Positions 35,734-44,639 are shown, numbered from the stretch's first letter. The stretch: 64,000 bases of DNA from an uncultured Pseudomonas sp. (GCF_943846705.1 NZ_OX044366.1:2108001-2172000); one strand, 5' to 3'. The notes: a model not told the origin generated them from the letters alone. Numbers and translations: made by a program.

Positions 35734-35748
35734 CCCGTACGGCTGCAA
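35734..35748 (-). repeat. Right arm of 15-bp inverted repeat flanking mvaT
   Basis: CCCGTACGGCTGCAA, exact reverse complement of 35134-35148. It lies about 80 bases before the purU start and 200 bases upstream of mvaT. Confidence 0.6.
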
Positions 35749-35827
35749 CGGCAGGGCTGTTTGGCTACTGCAGTTTTCTCGTGCAGTGACTAGAATGGCC
35801 GACTTTATTCGAGTGCTGGAGCCGTTG

Positions 35828-36679
35828 ATGCGTACTTTTCGATTGGTTATTGCCTGTCCAGACCGGGTTGGGATCGTGGCCAAAGTCAGTAACTTTCTGG
35901 CTACTTACAACGGCTGGATTACCGAAGCGAGTCATCACTCTGATAACCAGAGCGGTTGGTTCTTTATGCGTCATGAGATCCGCGCCGACTCACTGCCTTT
36001 TGACTTGGATGGTTTCCGTCAGGCGTTTTCGCCTATCGCCCGTGAGTTTTCCATGGAGTGGCGGGTTACCGATTCGGCGCAGACAAAGCGCGTGGTGTTG
36101 ATGGCCAGCCGGGAATCGCATTGCCTGGCCGATTTGCTGCACCGCTGGCACAGCGATGAGCTGGATTGCGAGATTCCGTGTGTGATTTCTAACCACAATG
36201 ACCTGCGCAGCATGGTCGAGTGGCATGGCATTCCATTCTTCCACGTACCGGTTAACCCTGAAGACAAACAGCCGGCTTTCGATGAAGTTGAACGCTTGGT
36301 AAAAGCCCATGCGGCTGACGTAATTGTCTTAGCGCGTTATATGCAGATTCTGCCGGCGCAGTTGTGTGCGGAGTTCTCGCAGCGCGTCATCAATATTCAC
36401 CACAGCTTCCTGCCGTCCTTTGTCGGGGCCAAGCCCTATCACCAAGCGTCGCTGCGTGGGGTTAAGCTGATAGGGGCGACCTCGCACTATGTCACCGAGG
36501 AACTGGATGCCGGCCCGATCATCGAGCAGGACGTGGTACGGGTCAGCCATCGCGATAGCATTGAGGAGATGGTGCGCCTGGGTAAAGATGTCGAGAAGAT
36601 GGTGCTGTCGCGTGGTCTACGCTATCACTTAGAAGACCGAGTGCTGGTGCACGACAACAAGACGGTGGTGTTCGACTGA
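35828..36679 (+). CDS. purU: Formyltetrahydrofolate deformylase
   Basis: 283 residues from the ATG at 35828, with GGAG at six bases; an upstream ATG (35786) gives a non-family extension. An N-terminal ACT domain (FRLVIACPDRVGIVAKVSNFL, ASHHSD) is followed by a formyl transferase-like catalytic domain with the catalytic Asn-His-Asp set in VISNHNDL, INIHHSFLPSFVGAKPYHQA and LDAGPIIEQD. It hydrolyses 10-formyl-THF to formate and THF, balancing one-carbon pools; this fits with the glycine cleavage and serine genes elsewhere in the window, although they are 8 kb away. Confidence 0.96.
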   Translation: MRTFRLVIACPDRVGIVAKVSNFLATYNGWITEASHHSDNQSGWFFMRHEIRADSLPFDLDGFRQAFSPIAREFSMEWRVTDSAQTKRVVLMASRESHCLADLLHRWHSDELDCEIPCVISNHNDLRSMVEWHGIPFFHVPVNPEDKQPAFDEVERLVKAHAADVIVLARYMQILPAQLCAEFSQRVINIHHSFLPSFVGAKPYHQASLRGVKLIGATSHYVTEELDAGPIIEQDVVRVSHRDSIEEMVRLGKDVEKMVLSRGLRYHLEDRVLVHDNKTVVFD

Positions 36680-36724
36680 CGTGCATGCGGCGCTGCGGTT
36701 AAGCGCAGACAGAGGAGTCTACTG

Positions 36725-37150
36725 ATGCTCAAGTCAATCAAAGTACGTGATTACATGACCCGCAATCTGGTGACTTTTCGTCCCGAAATGAACCTGTTTA
36801 CCGCGATCAATCGTCTGCTTGAGCACCGTATATCCGGCGCGCCAGTGGTCGATGGCCAAGGGCATCTGGTAGGGCTGTTGTCGGAAGGTGATTGTTTACG
36901 CGGCATCCTCTCAGGCGCTTATTACGAGTCGACGGGCGGTAATGTCAGCGCCTATATGACCACTGAGGTAGAAGTGATTTCGCCTGAGGCAGATATCATT
37001 GAAATCTCAGAGCGCTTCCTGCGCGGTCGGCGTCGGCGCTTGCCGGTTGTTGAAGGGGGCCGCTTGGTTGGTCAGGTCAGTCGCAGTGATGTGCTGCGGG
37101 CGGTCAAAGAGTTCGCCCAGCACGACGAAGGGCGTCTGGCGCTTAACTAA
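36725..37150 (+). CDS. CBS-pair domain protein
   Basis: 141 residues made almost wholly of two CBS domains: VRDYMTRNLVTFRPEMNLFTAINRL to about 70, and YMTTEVEVISPEADIIEISERF to about 135. Such stand-alone CBS pairs bind adenosyl nucleotides and act as energy or redox sensors on partner proteins. A clear GAGGAG precedes the start. It follows purU by 45 bases and precedes a 58-codon gene, so the three may share a transcript. Partner unknown. Confidence 0.93.
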   Translation: MLKSIKVRDYMTRNLVTFRPEMNLFTAINRLLEHRISGAPVVDGQGHLVGLLSEGDCLRGILSGAYYESTGGNVSAYMTTEVEVISPEADIIEISERFLRGRRRRLPVVEGGRLVGQVSRSDVLRAVKEFAQHDEGRLALN

Positions 37151-37177
37151 AACCGAGCGCTGCTGATTGGAGGGGTT

Positions 37178-37354
37178 ATGGGTGATCCGCTCTCGCGAGG
37201 GGCATCGAGCGCGCCAGCAGTGCTCGGTGAGGGCTGTACGCAGCGCTATGACCCGCAGGCACTGACCCCTGAACACGGCACCGAATTCGCGCATGCCGCC
37301 GAGCTATGGCGACAGTTGCAGCAAGATAAGCAGCCGCCGAGCGGCGACGAGTAG
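37178..37354 (+). CDS. Small protein of 58 residues, function unknown
   Basis: An ATG at 37178 is preceded by GGAGGGG, a near-ideal ribosome site, and opens a 58-codon frame ending in TAG just before a terminator. The product (MGDPLSRGASSAPAVLGEGC, later YDPQALTPEHGTEFAHAAEL and WRQLQQDKQPP) is polar with one Cys and a short helix near its end. It follows the CBS gene by 27 bases. The strong ribosome site, codon usage like its neighbours and the terminator directly after the stop support a real gene. No family recognised. Confidence 0.6.
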   Translation: MGDPLSRGASSAPAVLGEGCTQRYDPQALTPEHGTEFAHAAELWRQLQQDKQPPSGDE

Positions 37355-37360
37355 GCATGC

Positions 37361-37392
37361 AAACGGGGCGCTCACTGAGCGCCCCGTTTTTT
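37361..37392. terminator. Terminator between the 58-residue gene and the chemoreceptor gene
   Basis: Stem AAACGGGGCGCTCA / TGAGCGCCCCGTTT with T run on the plus side and A run on the other, so it probably serves both convergent genes. Confidence 0.92.
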
Positions 37393-37401
37393 ATTGCTTG
37401 G

Positions 37402-39279
37402 TTAAATGCGGAAGCTGTCGACCAACTGCTTAAGTCGGCTGGCTTGTTGCTCCAGGTCACCGCAGGCGCGCAGGGTGGCGTTGAGGTTTTCCACGCCTTC
37501 CTGGTTAAGGGTGTTGATTTCGGTGATGTCGACGTTGAGTGACTCGATCACCGAGGTCTGCTCTTCGGTCGCGGTGGCCACCGACTGGTTCATACCGTCG
37601 ATCTCGCCGATGCGTTCGGTTACGCTGCCCAGGCGTGCACCGGCCTGGTTGGCGATCTCGACGCTCTCCTCACTGTAACGCTGGCTTTCGGTCATGGTGG
37701 TGACCGACTCACGCGAGCCGACTTGCAGCTCTTCAATCATCTTCTCGATTTCCTGCGCCGACTCCTGGGTGCGATGGGCCAGGTTGCGCACTTCATCGGC
37801 TACCACGGCGAAGCCACGGCCGGCTTCACCGGCGCGCGCCGCTTCGATGGCGGCGTTGAGTGCCAGCAGGTTGGTTTGCTGGGAGATGCTTTTGATTACC
37901 TCAAGAATCTGCCCGATGTTCACGGTCTTGCTGTTGAGGGTCTCAATGTTGCTGCAAGAGGCGCTGATCTTGCCCGACAGTTCATTCATGGCGCGGATGG
38001 TTTTTTCCACGACCTGGCGGCCATCTTCTGCCAGATGACGCGCATCGGAGGCTTGATTCGAGGCGTCAGCCGCGTTGCGCGCGATCTCCTGGGCGGCCGC
38101 GCCCAGTTCGTTGATCGCCGCGGCCACACTGTTGGTGCGGCTGGCTTGTTCGTCCGAGTTGATCATCGATGAGTTGGACGCACCGACCACCAGTTTGGCC
38201 ACTTCGTTAACCTGGCTGGTGGCCGACGACACTTCGCGGATCGAGCTGTGGATACGCTCGACAAATTGGTTGAACGCGCGGGCCAGTCGACCGAACTCGT
38301 CATTCGATTGGATGTTCAGGCGCTTGGTCAGGTCGCCCTCGCCCTGAGCGATGTCTTCCATGGCTTTGCCCATGACATTCAGCGGTTGCATTAGCACGCT
38401 GATCAGCATGCTCAGCAGCAGCATGATCAGCACCACCGCGATGATGGTGGCAATGATTGCAGACGCGCGGAACTCGCTGAGCATCGCATAGGCCTTGTCC
38501 TTGTCGACGGACAGACCAATATGCCAGTTCACCGAAGGCAGACCTTTGACCGGGCTAAAGGTCAGGATGCGCTGACTACCATCGAGTTCTGTTTCGCTGA
38601 ACTCGCTGCTGATGCGCGGGGTGTTTTTCGGGTAGACCTCACTGAGGTTCTTCATCACCAGTGCTTTGTCCGGGTGGACCAGGATCTTGCCGTCTGAGCT
38701 GACCAGAAATGCGTAGCCGATACCGTCGAAACTCAGTGAGTTGATGATGTCTGTCAGGGTCTGCAGGCTCAGGTCGCCACCGACTACGCCAGCGGGCTTG
38801 GCTGGGGTGGCGATGGTCATGGTCAACGCTCCGGTGGAGGCGTCGAAATAAGGTTCGGTCAGGGTGCTGCCACCCGCACTCATGGCGTCCTTATACCAAG
38901 GTCGTGTGCGCGGGTCATAATCCGCGGGCATTTCACTGTCTGGGCGCATGGTGAAACTGCCATCGGCGCTACCCAAGTAAGTAAACACGAACGTAGAGGC
39001 CAGAGCCCTCTGCTCCAGCAAACCGGTCAGGGCTTCGCTCGAAGCATCACGGCCAATCGACTGCGCTGCGCTTTCCACCAGCAGGATGCGCCCCGACAGC
39101 CAGTTGGAAATATTGCTTGCAGTGACATCACCCATCTCATGCAGGTAGCTCTCCAGATCACTCTGAATGGCATTGCGTTGCAGATAGTCGTTGTACAGGG
39201 TGAACAGCGAGAATGCCGCGATCACCACCAGTGAGGCGGCGAGCAGAATCTTGTGGCTGAACTTCAGGTTGTTGGTCAT
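37402..39279 (-). CDS. Methyl-accepting chemotaxis protein with dCache sensor, PctA-like amino acid type
   Basis: 625 residues. Membrane helix about 10-30; periplasmic dCache domain about 35-270; second helix about 272-298; HAMP about 298-352; signalling domain about 360-600 with the conserved hairpin tip QTNLLALNAAIEAARAGEAG RGFAVVADEVRNLA. In the sensor, Y121, R126, W128, Y129, Y144 and D169 fit the published amino-acid-binding motif of dCache domains (DPRTRPWYKDA then PYFDASTG then GVVGGDLSL), as in PctA/PctB/PctC. It therefore probably directs swimming to amino acids. No C-terminal CheR-binding pentapeptide (ends in VDSFRI). Confidence 0.94.
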   Translation of the reverse strand: MTNNLKFSHKILLAASLVVIAAFSLFTLYNDYLQRNAIQSDLESYLHEMGDVTASNISNWLSGRILLVESAAQSIGRDASSEALTGLLEQRALASTFVFTYLGSADGSFTMRPDSEMPADYDPRTRPWYKDAMSAGGSTLTEPYFDASTGALTMTIATPAKPAGVVGGDLSLQTLTDIINSLSFDGIGYAFLVSSDGKILVHPDKALVMKNLSEVYPKNTPRISSEFSETELDGSQRILTFSPVKGLPSVNWHIGLSVDKDKAYAMLSEFRASAIIATIIAVVLIMLLLSMLISVLMQPLNVMGKAMEDIAQGEGDLTKRLNIQSNDEFGRLARAFNQFVERIHSSIREVSSATSQVNEVAKLVVGASNSSMINSDEQASRTNSVAAAINELGAAAQEIARNAADASNQASDARHLAEDGRQVVEKTIRAMNELSGKISASCSNIETLNSKTVNIGQILEVIKSISQQTNLLALNAAIEAARAGEAGRGFAVVADEVRNLAHRTQESAQEIEKMIEELQVGSRESVTTMTESQRYSEESVEIANQAGARLGSVTERIGEIDGMNQSVATATEEQTSVIESLNVDITEINTLNQEGVENLNATLRACGDLEQQASRLKQLVDSFRI

Positions 39280-39407
39280 GGCTTCTTGCGTCCGGTAAGT
39301 TCTGGCATCAGTCTTGGGCTGACTGAGCTAATCGCGGGGCCGACTGTGCGGTCATGGTGATTGTGTCGGCTTGATTGCAGCAAAGCTTTAACCAGGGAGA
39401 TAACAAA

Positions 39408-40910
39408 ATGACGCAAACCGATCAGTTTGTTGTGGGGGCCGGTCTTGATGGGCTGCCAGTGGGGCAGGCGCTGCGTCTGGCCAACCGGCACGGGCTGATC
39501 GCAGGTGCCACGGGTACGGGTAAAACCGTGACATTGCAGCGCCTCATCGAAACCTTTAGCGATGCTGGCGTGGCGGTGTTCGCCGCCGATGTTAAAGGCG
39601 ATCTTTGTGGCCTCGGTGCGGCGGGTGCGCCACAAGGCAAGGTGGCTGAGCGGATTGCCAGCATGCCCTGGCTTAACCATCAGCCGATGGCCTACCCGGT
39701 CACCCTGTGGGATGTGCACGGGCAAAGCGGCCACCCGCTGCGCACCACGCTCAGTGAAATGGGGCCTTTGTTGCTGGGCGCGCTGCTGGAGCTGACCGCT
39801 AGCCAGCAGGCTGCGCTCTATGCCGCGTTCAAGGTGGCAGATCGCGAAGGCTTGCTGTTGCTTGATCTGAAAGACCTCAAGGCATTGCTGGCGCACCTGA
39901 AAAGCCACCCCGAGGTGCTTGGCGACGACAGCGCGCTGTTTACCAGCGCTTCAGCACAAGCCTTGCTACGCAAGCTGGCCGGCCTTGAGCAGCAAGGTGC
40001 GGAGGCGTTGTTTGGTGAGCCGGCGCTGCAACTTGAAGATATTTTGCACCCTGATCGCGATGGTCGCGGGCGCATTCACCTGCTCGACGCCAGCCGTCTG
40101 GTGCACGAAGCGCCCAAGGTCTACGCGACCTTCCTGCTTTGGCTGCTGGCCGAGTTATTCGAGCAACTGCCGGAGCGCGGCGACGCCGACAAACCGCTGT
40201 TGGCGCTGTTCTTTGATGAAGCGCACCTGTTGTTTGCCGATACGCCGAAGGCGTTGCAGGAACGCCTGGAGCAGGTGGTGCGGCTGATTCGTTCGAAAGG
40301 CGTGGGGGTGTACTTCGTCACCCAGTCACCGGGTGATTTGCCGGACGATGTGTTGGCGCAGCTGGGCCTGCGTATCCAGCATGGCTTGCGCGCCTTTACC
40401 GCCAAAGAACAGAAGTCGTTGCGCGCGGTAGCCGATGGCTTTCGGCCTAACCCTGCCATCGACACGCTGGCGGTGTTGACTGAACTGGGTATTGGCGAGG
40501 CGCTGGTCGGTACCATGGAGACTAAAGGCACGCCCGCCATGGTCCAGCGTGTGGCGGTTGCGCCACCGCAGTCGCGGATTGGGCCGTTGAGTGAGGCTGA
40601 GCGCGCGGCCTTGATTGCCCAGTCGCCATTGCGTGGACGCTACGATAAACCCATTGATCGTGAGTCGGCGTACGAGCTGTTGACCGCGCGCGCCGAACAG
40701 GCCGCCGCGGAGCAAATCGAGCAAAGTAAAGTGACCCCCGCCGGCAAGAAAGACGAGGCGGACGGCGGCATTGCTGGCGCAGCCGGTGAGCTGTTCGGCG
40801 GGCTGGCGAGTCAGGTAATGAAAGCCACCATGCGCCAGGCGGCCAATCAGATCGGCCGGCAGCTGGTGCGCGGATTGTTGGGGTCGTTAATGGGCGGCAA
40901 GCGGCGTTGA
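39408..40910 (+). CDS. HerA-like DUF853 ATPase
   Basis: 500 residues from the ATG at 39408, with AGGGAGA seven bases upstream. Walker A AGATGTGKTVTL is near residue 30, Walker B LLALFFDEAHLLFADTP near 265, and KGVGVYFVTQSPGDLPDDVL follows as in FtsK/HerA-type motors. The C-terminal tail has a long Gln/Glu-rich helix and ends in a small basic GSLMGGKRR. DUF853 proteins are common and conserved in Proteobacteria but their role is not established; DNA or peptide translocation is suggested by fold. Divergent from the chemoreceptor. Confidence 0.93.
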   Translation: MTQTDQFVVGAGLDGLPVGQALRLANRHGLIAGATGTGKTVTLQRLIETFSDAGVAVFAADVKGDLCGLGAAGAPQGKVAERIASMPWLNHQPMAYPVTLWDVHGQSGHPLRTTLSEMGPLLLGALLELTASQQAALYAAFKVADREGLLLLDLKDLKALLAHLKSHPEVLGDDSALFTSASAQALLRKLAGLEQQGAEALFGEPALQLEDILHPDRDGRGRIHLLDASRLVHEAPKVYATFLLWLLAELFEQLPERGDADKPLLALFFDEAHLLFADTPKALQERLEQVVRLIRSKGVGVYFVTQSPGDLPDDVLAQLGLRIQHGLRAFTAKEQKSLRAVADGFRPNPAIDTLAVLTELGIGEALVGTMETKGTPAMVQRVAVAPPQSRIGPLSEAERAALIAQSPLRGRYDKPIDRESAYELLTARAEQAAAEQIEQSKVTPAGKKDEADGGIAGAAGELFGGLASQVMKATMRQAANQIGRQLVRGLLGSLMGGKRR

Positions 40911-40915
40911 GGCTA

Positions 40916-40940
40916 CGGCCATCCCGATGAGGGATGGCCG
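40916..40940. terminator. Hairpin between HerA-like gene and small convergent gene
   Basis: Perfect 10-bp stem CGGCCATCCC / GGGATGGCCG with loop GATGA. No T run follows, so its strength as a terminator is uncertain. Confidence 0.5.
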
Positions 40941-40967
40941 CGTGGTCAGCTGCCAGGGAGGCGGGCG

Positions 40968-41192
40968 TCAGCCAGACGCTTCGTCGGCCTTGGTTTGCAG
41001 CTCTTTTTCGATTTTTTCCAGCTCTTTGTCAAACGCTTGGTCGAGAAGGTTAGCCTTCTTGCGCCATGGCTTGCGCTCGGGGTCCGGTTGAGCGGCGTAG
41101 GTAATCACTTCCCCGCCGTATACATCCTTGTAACGCTGCGCCTGGCGCTCGAGTTCGGCGCGCAGTTCGTCTTTCGTCACGTTGTTTCCCAT
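40968..41192 (-). CDS. Small charged hypothetical protein
   Basis: 74 residues from the ATG at 41192 (MGNNVTKDELRAELERQAQR). The longer frame upstream reads poorly and is probably not coding. The product is highly charged, with helices around ELRAELERQAQRYKDVYG and DQAFDKELEKIEKELQTKADE, and a conserved-looking TYAAQPDPERKPWRKK centre. No domain recognised. The ribosome site is weak. It is likely a cytoplasmic protein; function unknown. Confidence 0.6.
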   Translation of the reverse strand: MGNNVTKDELRAELERQAQRYKDVYGGEVITYAAQPDPERKPWRKKANLLDQAFDKELEKIEKELQTKADEASG

Positions 41193-41428
41193 GGTGTTGA
41201 GCAGAATATTGGCTTGATGCCAGGCGCGTGCCTGGACAGCTGAGACAGCCAAACAGTTGTAGTTTGCGCATGTATTAAGCAAGGCGTTGCGAATAGTTTC
41301 AGAGACTATTATCAGCGCCAGCGTGCCCTTTAATTGAGGATTGCCTGATCGAGTTGTCAGGCTTGTAAAGGGCTTAATTAGGCTGCACACGGTAATTATG
41401 GCGAAGCCGAGTCAAATGTCCAGCGTGC

Positions 41429-42181
41429 TTAATCGCTAGGTTGTAGACCATAGCGTTGCACAATGGTTGCAAGTTGGCCGCTATTGCGCAGTCTGCTTAA
41501 CCCGCGATTGAAGGCCTGAAATTGCCCAAGGCTGACTTTTTTGCGGGAAAAACCAATGCCGTATGCAATCGATGTCAAGTGTCCGGCGTGACGCAGGGCA
41601 TACAGATGTTCATGCTCAATCAAGTGCCGCGCTACATCGCGATTAAGTACAACTACGCCATTCTCGCCAAAGCGTCCGGCATTGAGCATCAATAACAAGC
41701 GCCGGTTATTGGTAACCAGCTTGACCTCGACGTTTGGGGTGCTTTGCAGGTGTTCTTGCAAAATAAATGAGGTGCCTGACGGGCCATACACTCCGATTTG
41801 GCGACCACGTAAATCGTCTGGCTGGGTGTAGTGGAAGTTGCTTGAGCGTGTGGTGTAGAAGTCGTACCCGGAGGTCACCAGCATGGGGGTAATAAAGAAT
41901 GCCTGCTGTCGCGCGGGTGATTGAATAACAGTAAAAATCCCATCCACTTCACCCTCCTCGGCTAACTGCAGTGCGCGCCGCCAGGGTAATACCTCAATAG
42001 AGCAGCGCCACTGCAAAATCATGCAGGTGGCTTCTACTATTTCGGACAGTGCGCCGCTGGCTATTGCGCCGCGGGAATAGCTGAAGGGTGGGAACTCTTC
42101 GGTGACAAAGTGCAATTCTTCAGCTGAAGCGCTGGCCGAAAATAAAATGCTTAGCACGACCAGCGCCTTGCGTATCAACAC
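41429..42181 (-). CDS. Periplasmic solute-binding protein family 3 (amino-acid type)
   Basis: 250 residues from a GTG at 42181 preceded by AAAGGA at seven bases; this start opens directly on a signal peptide (MLIRKALVVLSILFSASASA then EELHF), while the longer frame from 42229 does not. The SBP_bac_3 fold is seen in LHFVTEEFPPFSY, VEVLPWRRAL-like WRCSIEVLPWRRALQLA, EGEVDGIFTVI and DDLRGRQIGVYGPSGTSF. No permease or ATPase genes lie beside it, so it may be an orphan binding protein or a sensor partner, possibly for the nearby chemoreceptor; that is speculation. Confidence 0.88.
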   Translation of the reverse strand: MLIRKALVVLSILFSASASAEELHFVTEEFPPFSYSRGAIASGALSEIVEATCMILQWRCSIEVLPWRRALQLAEEGEVDGIFTVIQSPARQQAFFITPMLVTSGYDFYTTRSSNFHYTQPDDLRGRQIGVYGPSGTSFILQEHLQSTPNVEVKLVTNNRRLLLMLNAGRFGENGVVVLNRDVARHLIEHEHLYALRHAGHLTSIAYGIGFSRKKVSLGQFQAFNRGLSRLRNSGQLATIVQRYGLQPSD

Positions 42182-42411
42182 GACATAATCCTTTAGTGGC
42201 GATGAATACTGGCAGGCAAATGCAGCCATGCCAATGCGTGGCTACTGGGTGCGTACAGTGGCTTGTATTATTAGCCCTGTGTTGGCGTGTTTGCCAAGCG
42301 GCTCGACTCTGCTGCGTCCTGTGAGCGAGTGGGCGATCGCGGGGAAGTTATTTTATCGTGCTGGGTCGCTGCCACAGAGCAACCCGCTAACAGTTGTTAA
42401 TAGAGGCCGTG

Positions 42412-42717
42412 ATGCGTAAAGCGATGCAAGTAGGTGTGCTGGGGGTGTTGCTAATTAACCTGGCAGGTTGCGATGCCCTCGAACAGTCGGCGCAGAAATT
42501 GGTCGAGAAGACCGAGCAAGCTGTGCGGGACCTGGCTCAAGAGATGCTTGATGAGACGGCTAAAGCGCTCAACAAGGAGGTGGACGACGTGCAACGCTCG
42601 CTCAGTGAGTGGCTGGGCACACCTGCTGAAGCAGATCAGCCAGACGAACCCCGGCAGCCCGAGCAGCCCGATGCTGAGCCGTTAGCTCCGGCTGAGGCAA
42701 AAATGATTGAAACCTGA
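42412..42717 (+). CDS. Small lipoprotein, function unknown
   Basis: 101 residues from the ATG at 42412 with AGAGG upstream; an in-frame TTG at 42394 is less likely. Signal peptide with lipobox LAGC at about 20 (VGVLGVLLINLAGC). The mature part is a long amphipathic helix (ALEQSAQKLVEKTEQAVRDL onward) and a Pro/Glu-rich tail. An envelope coiled-coil lipoprotein is likely. No family name. Confidence 0.72.
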   Translation: MRKAMQVGVLGVLLINLAGCDALEQSAQKLVEKTEQAVRDLAQEMLDETAKALNKEVDDVQRSLSEWLGTPAEADQPDEPRQPEQPDAEPLAPAEAKMIET

Positions 42718-42725
42718 CGCCAGTC

Positions 42726-43256
42726 TCAGGGTGTTTGACTGAGCGCTTCACAGCTGGCGGCGTAGTTCTGTTGGCAGGCGCTGAGGAATAATGCCCGGGC
42801 TTGCCGTGCGTCACGGGGCACGCCCTGTTCGCCCCTGAGGTAGAGGTTGCCGAGGATGTGCTGGGCCATCGGGTTACCCCCAGCAGCAGACTGATTCAAG
42901 TACTTGAGCATCAGTGGCGGGTTGTTGAGCGCCGGGTTATCGCGGCCGGTGTACAAAAACGCCAGACTGACCGCAGCCAGCGCATGGCCCTTGTCGGCGG
43001 CCATTTTCCACCAGTATTCGGCCTGTTTGAGGTCTTTCGGTTGGCTGACAAAATACAGGCTGCCCAATTGGAACTGGCTGTCGAGGTCGCCGCGCATGGC
43101 CTGGCGTTGCAGGTCAGCGTGCGCGGCGCGGGTGTCGGTTTTTGCCGTCTCTACTGGGGTGGGGGCACTGGCTGGCTTGCCGTTTGAGGTGCTGGCGCAA
43201 CCGCCTAGTATCATCAGCATGCCAAGCAATGCTACGTATGGGTAAGCAATAGCCAT
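42726..43256 (-). CDS. Sel1-repeat lipoprotein
   Basis: 176 residues. Lipobox LGGC at about 20 after a short hydrophobic N-terminus. Then at least three Sel1-like repeats: GDLDSQFQLGSLYFVSQPKD, AEYWWKMAADKGHALAAVSLAFLYTG, and YLNQSAAGGNPMAQHILGNLYLRG. Such repeat proteins form helical solenoids for protein-protein contacts. It is convergent with the preceding small lipoprotein. Role in envelope assembly is inference. Confidence 0.88.
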   Translation of the reverse strand: MAIAYPYVALLGMLMILGGCASTSNGKPASAPTPVETAKTDTRAAHADLQRQAMRGDLDSQFQLGSLYFVSQPKDLKQAEYWWKMAADKGHALAAVSLAFLYTGRDNPALNNPPLMLKYLNQSAAGGNPMAQHILGNLYLRGEQGVPRDARQARALFLSACQQNYAASCEALSQTP

Positions 43257-43462
43257 GCGGGGCTTCTCCGGTCTTTTGCGGGGTTTGAAAGGGCCACTGC
43301 ACAGCAGACTGTGCAGGCGGCAGCAAGTTGCGCGGCTAGGGTTGGCGCTGCTTGATTCGACAGGGTCGAATGCCTAGCAGTGTGTCGCCTTCAGCGTTTC
43401 GTTCGCCAGGCAGAGCTGCGACTCTTAAGCGTAGCGGTCTATCACCAGCCATCGAGGTATCC

Positions 43463-44593
43463 ATGCAGATCAGCTCCAACTTCGACAGCGGCAATATCGA
43501 GGTCATCGACGCCAGTAATCCGCAGCAGGTGTTGCTGGCGATTCGTCCGGACCTTAACAGCGGCCACTTCCAGTGGTTTCATTTTAAGGTTGAAGGTTTG
43601 CAGCCAGGGCAGCGTTATGGTTTTAGCCTGAGCAATGCTGGGCAGTCGTCTTACCCGAATGCCTGGACGGACTACCACGCCGTGGCCTCTTACGATCAGC
43701 GTAACTGGTTTCGCGTACCCAGCCGTTTTGCAGATGGTGCGCTGAGCTTTGATGTCGAGCCGCAGCAGGCACAGATCTGGTTTGCCTATTTTGAACCCTA
43801 TAGCCGCGCCCGCCATGCACAGCTAATTGACCAGGCGCAGCGCCTGGCCGGTGCCGAGTTGTTTGCCACCGGCAAAAGCCTCGAAGGCCGCGCCATCGAG
43901 TTGCTGCGGATCAGCCGTAATCCGCAAGCGGCGCGCAAGATTTGGCTGATCGCCCAGCAGCACCCTGGCGAGCATATGGCTGAGTGGTTTATGGAGGGGT
44001 TGATCGAGCGTCTGCAGCAGCGTGATGACGCCGAGCTAAGCGCGTTATTGGCACAGGCCGATCTGTACCTGGTGCCGAATATGAACCCGGACGGCGCCTT
44101 CCGTGGTCACTTGCGCACTAATCTCGCCGGACGTGACCTCAACCGAGCCTGGCAGTCAGCCAGCGCGGCGGACAGCCCCGAAGTGCATTTCGTCCAGCAG
44201 CAGATGCGCGCGATTGGCGTTGATCTGTTTCTGGATATCCACGGTGACGAAGAGATTCCCCACGTATTCACCGCAGGATGTGAGGGTAATCCGGGTTACA
44301 GCCCGCGCCTTGCCGGGCTGGAGCAGCAATTTCGCCAGCTGCTGATCGATAATGGTGCCGAGTTTCAGACCACTTTCGGATACGCCCCAGACCAGTTCGG
44401 CCAGGCCAATACCACCCTGGCTTGTAATGCCGTGGGGCTAGAGTTCGATTGTTTAGCGTTCACCATCGAAATGCCGTTCAAAGACCACGACGATCGGCCT
44501 AACCCGCAAACGGGCTGGAATGGCGAGCGATCCAAGCAGCTGGGCAAGGATGTGCTCAGTGTCGCGGCTGCGATGGTCGGGCAGTTGCGATAA
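43463..44593 (+). CDS. M14-family zinc carboxypeptidase, cytosolic carboxypeptidase-like (CCP)
   Basis: 376 residues from the ATG at 43463 with GAGG upstream; the frame runs 37 codons further but without support. An N-terminal beta-sandwich (about 1-125) is followed by the peptidase domain. Zinc ligands are HPGEHMAEWF (His and Glu, near 172-175) and DIHGDEEIPHVF (His near 259); the catalytic Glu is in CLAFTIEMPFKDH near 338. Domain order and length match bacterial relatives of CCP/Nna1 enzymes that remove C-terminal acidic or polyglutamyl residues. No signal peptide, so cytoplasmic. Substrate in bacteria is not known. Confidence 0.9.
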   Translation: MQISSNFDSGNIEVIDASNPQQVLLAIRPDLNSGHFQWFHFKVEGLQPGQRYGFSLSNAGQSSYPNAWTDYHAVASYDQRNWFRVPSRFADGALSFDVEPQQAQIWFAYFEPYSRARHAQLIDQAQRLAGAELFATGKSLEGRAIELLRISRNPQAARKIWLIAQQHPGEHMAEWFMEGLIERLQQRDDAELSALLAQADLYLVPNMNPDGAFRGHLRTNLAGRDLNRAWQSASAADSPEVHFVQQQMRAIGVDLFLDIHGDEEIPHVFTAGCEGNPGYSPRLAGLEQQFRQLLIDNGAEFQTTFGYAPDQFGQANTTLACNAVGLEFDCLAFTIEMPFKDHDDRPNPQTGWNGERSKQLGKDVLSVAAAMVGQLR

Positions 44594-44639
44594 CGAAGGT
44601 TGTGCGCCGACCTGGCGGCCGGCGCAGCGCGGTGGGCGA

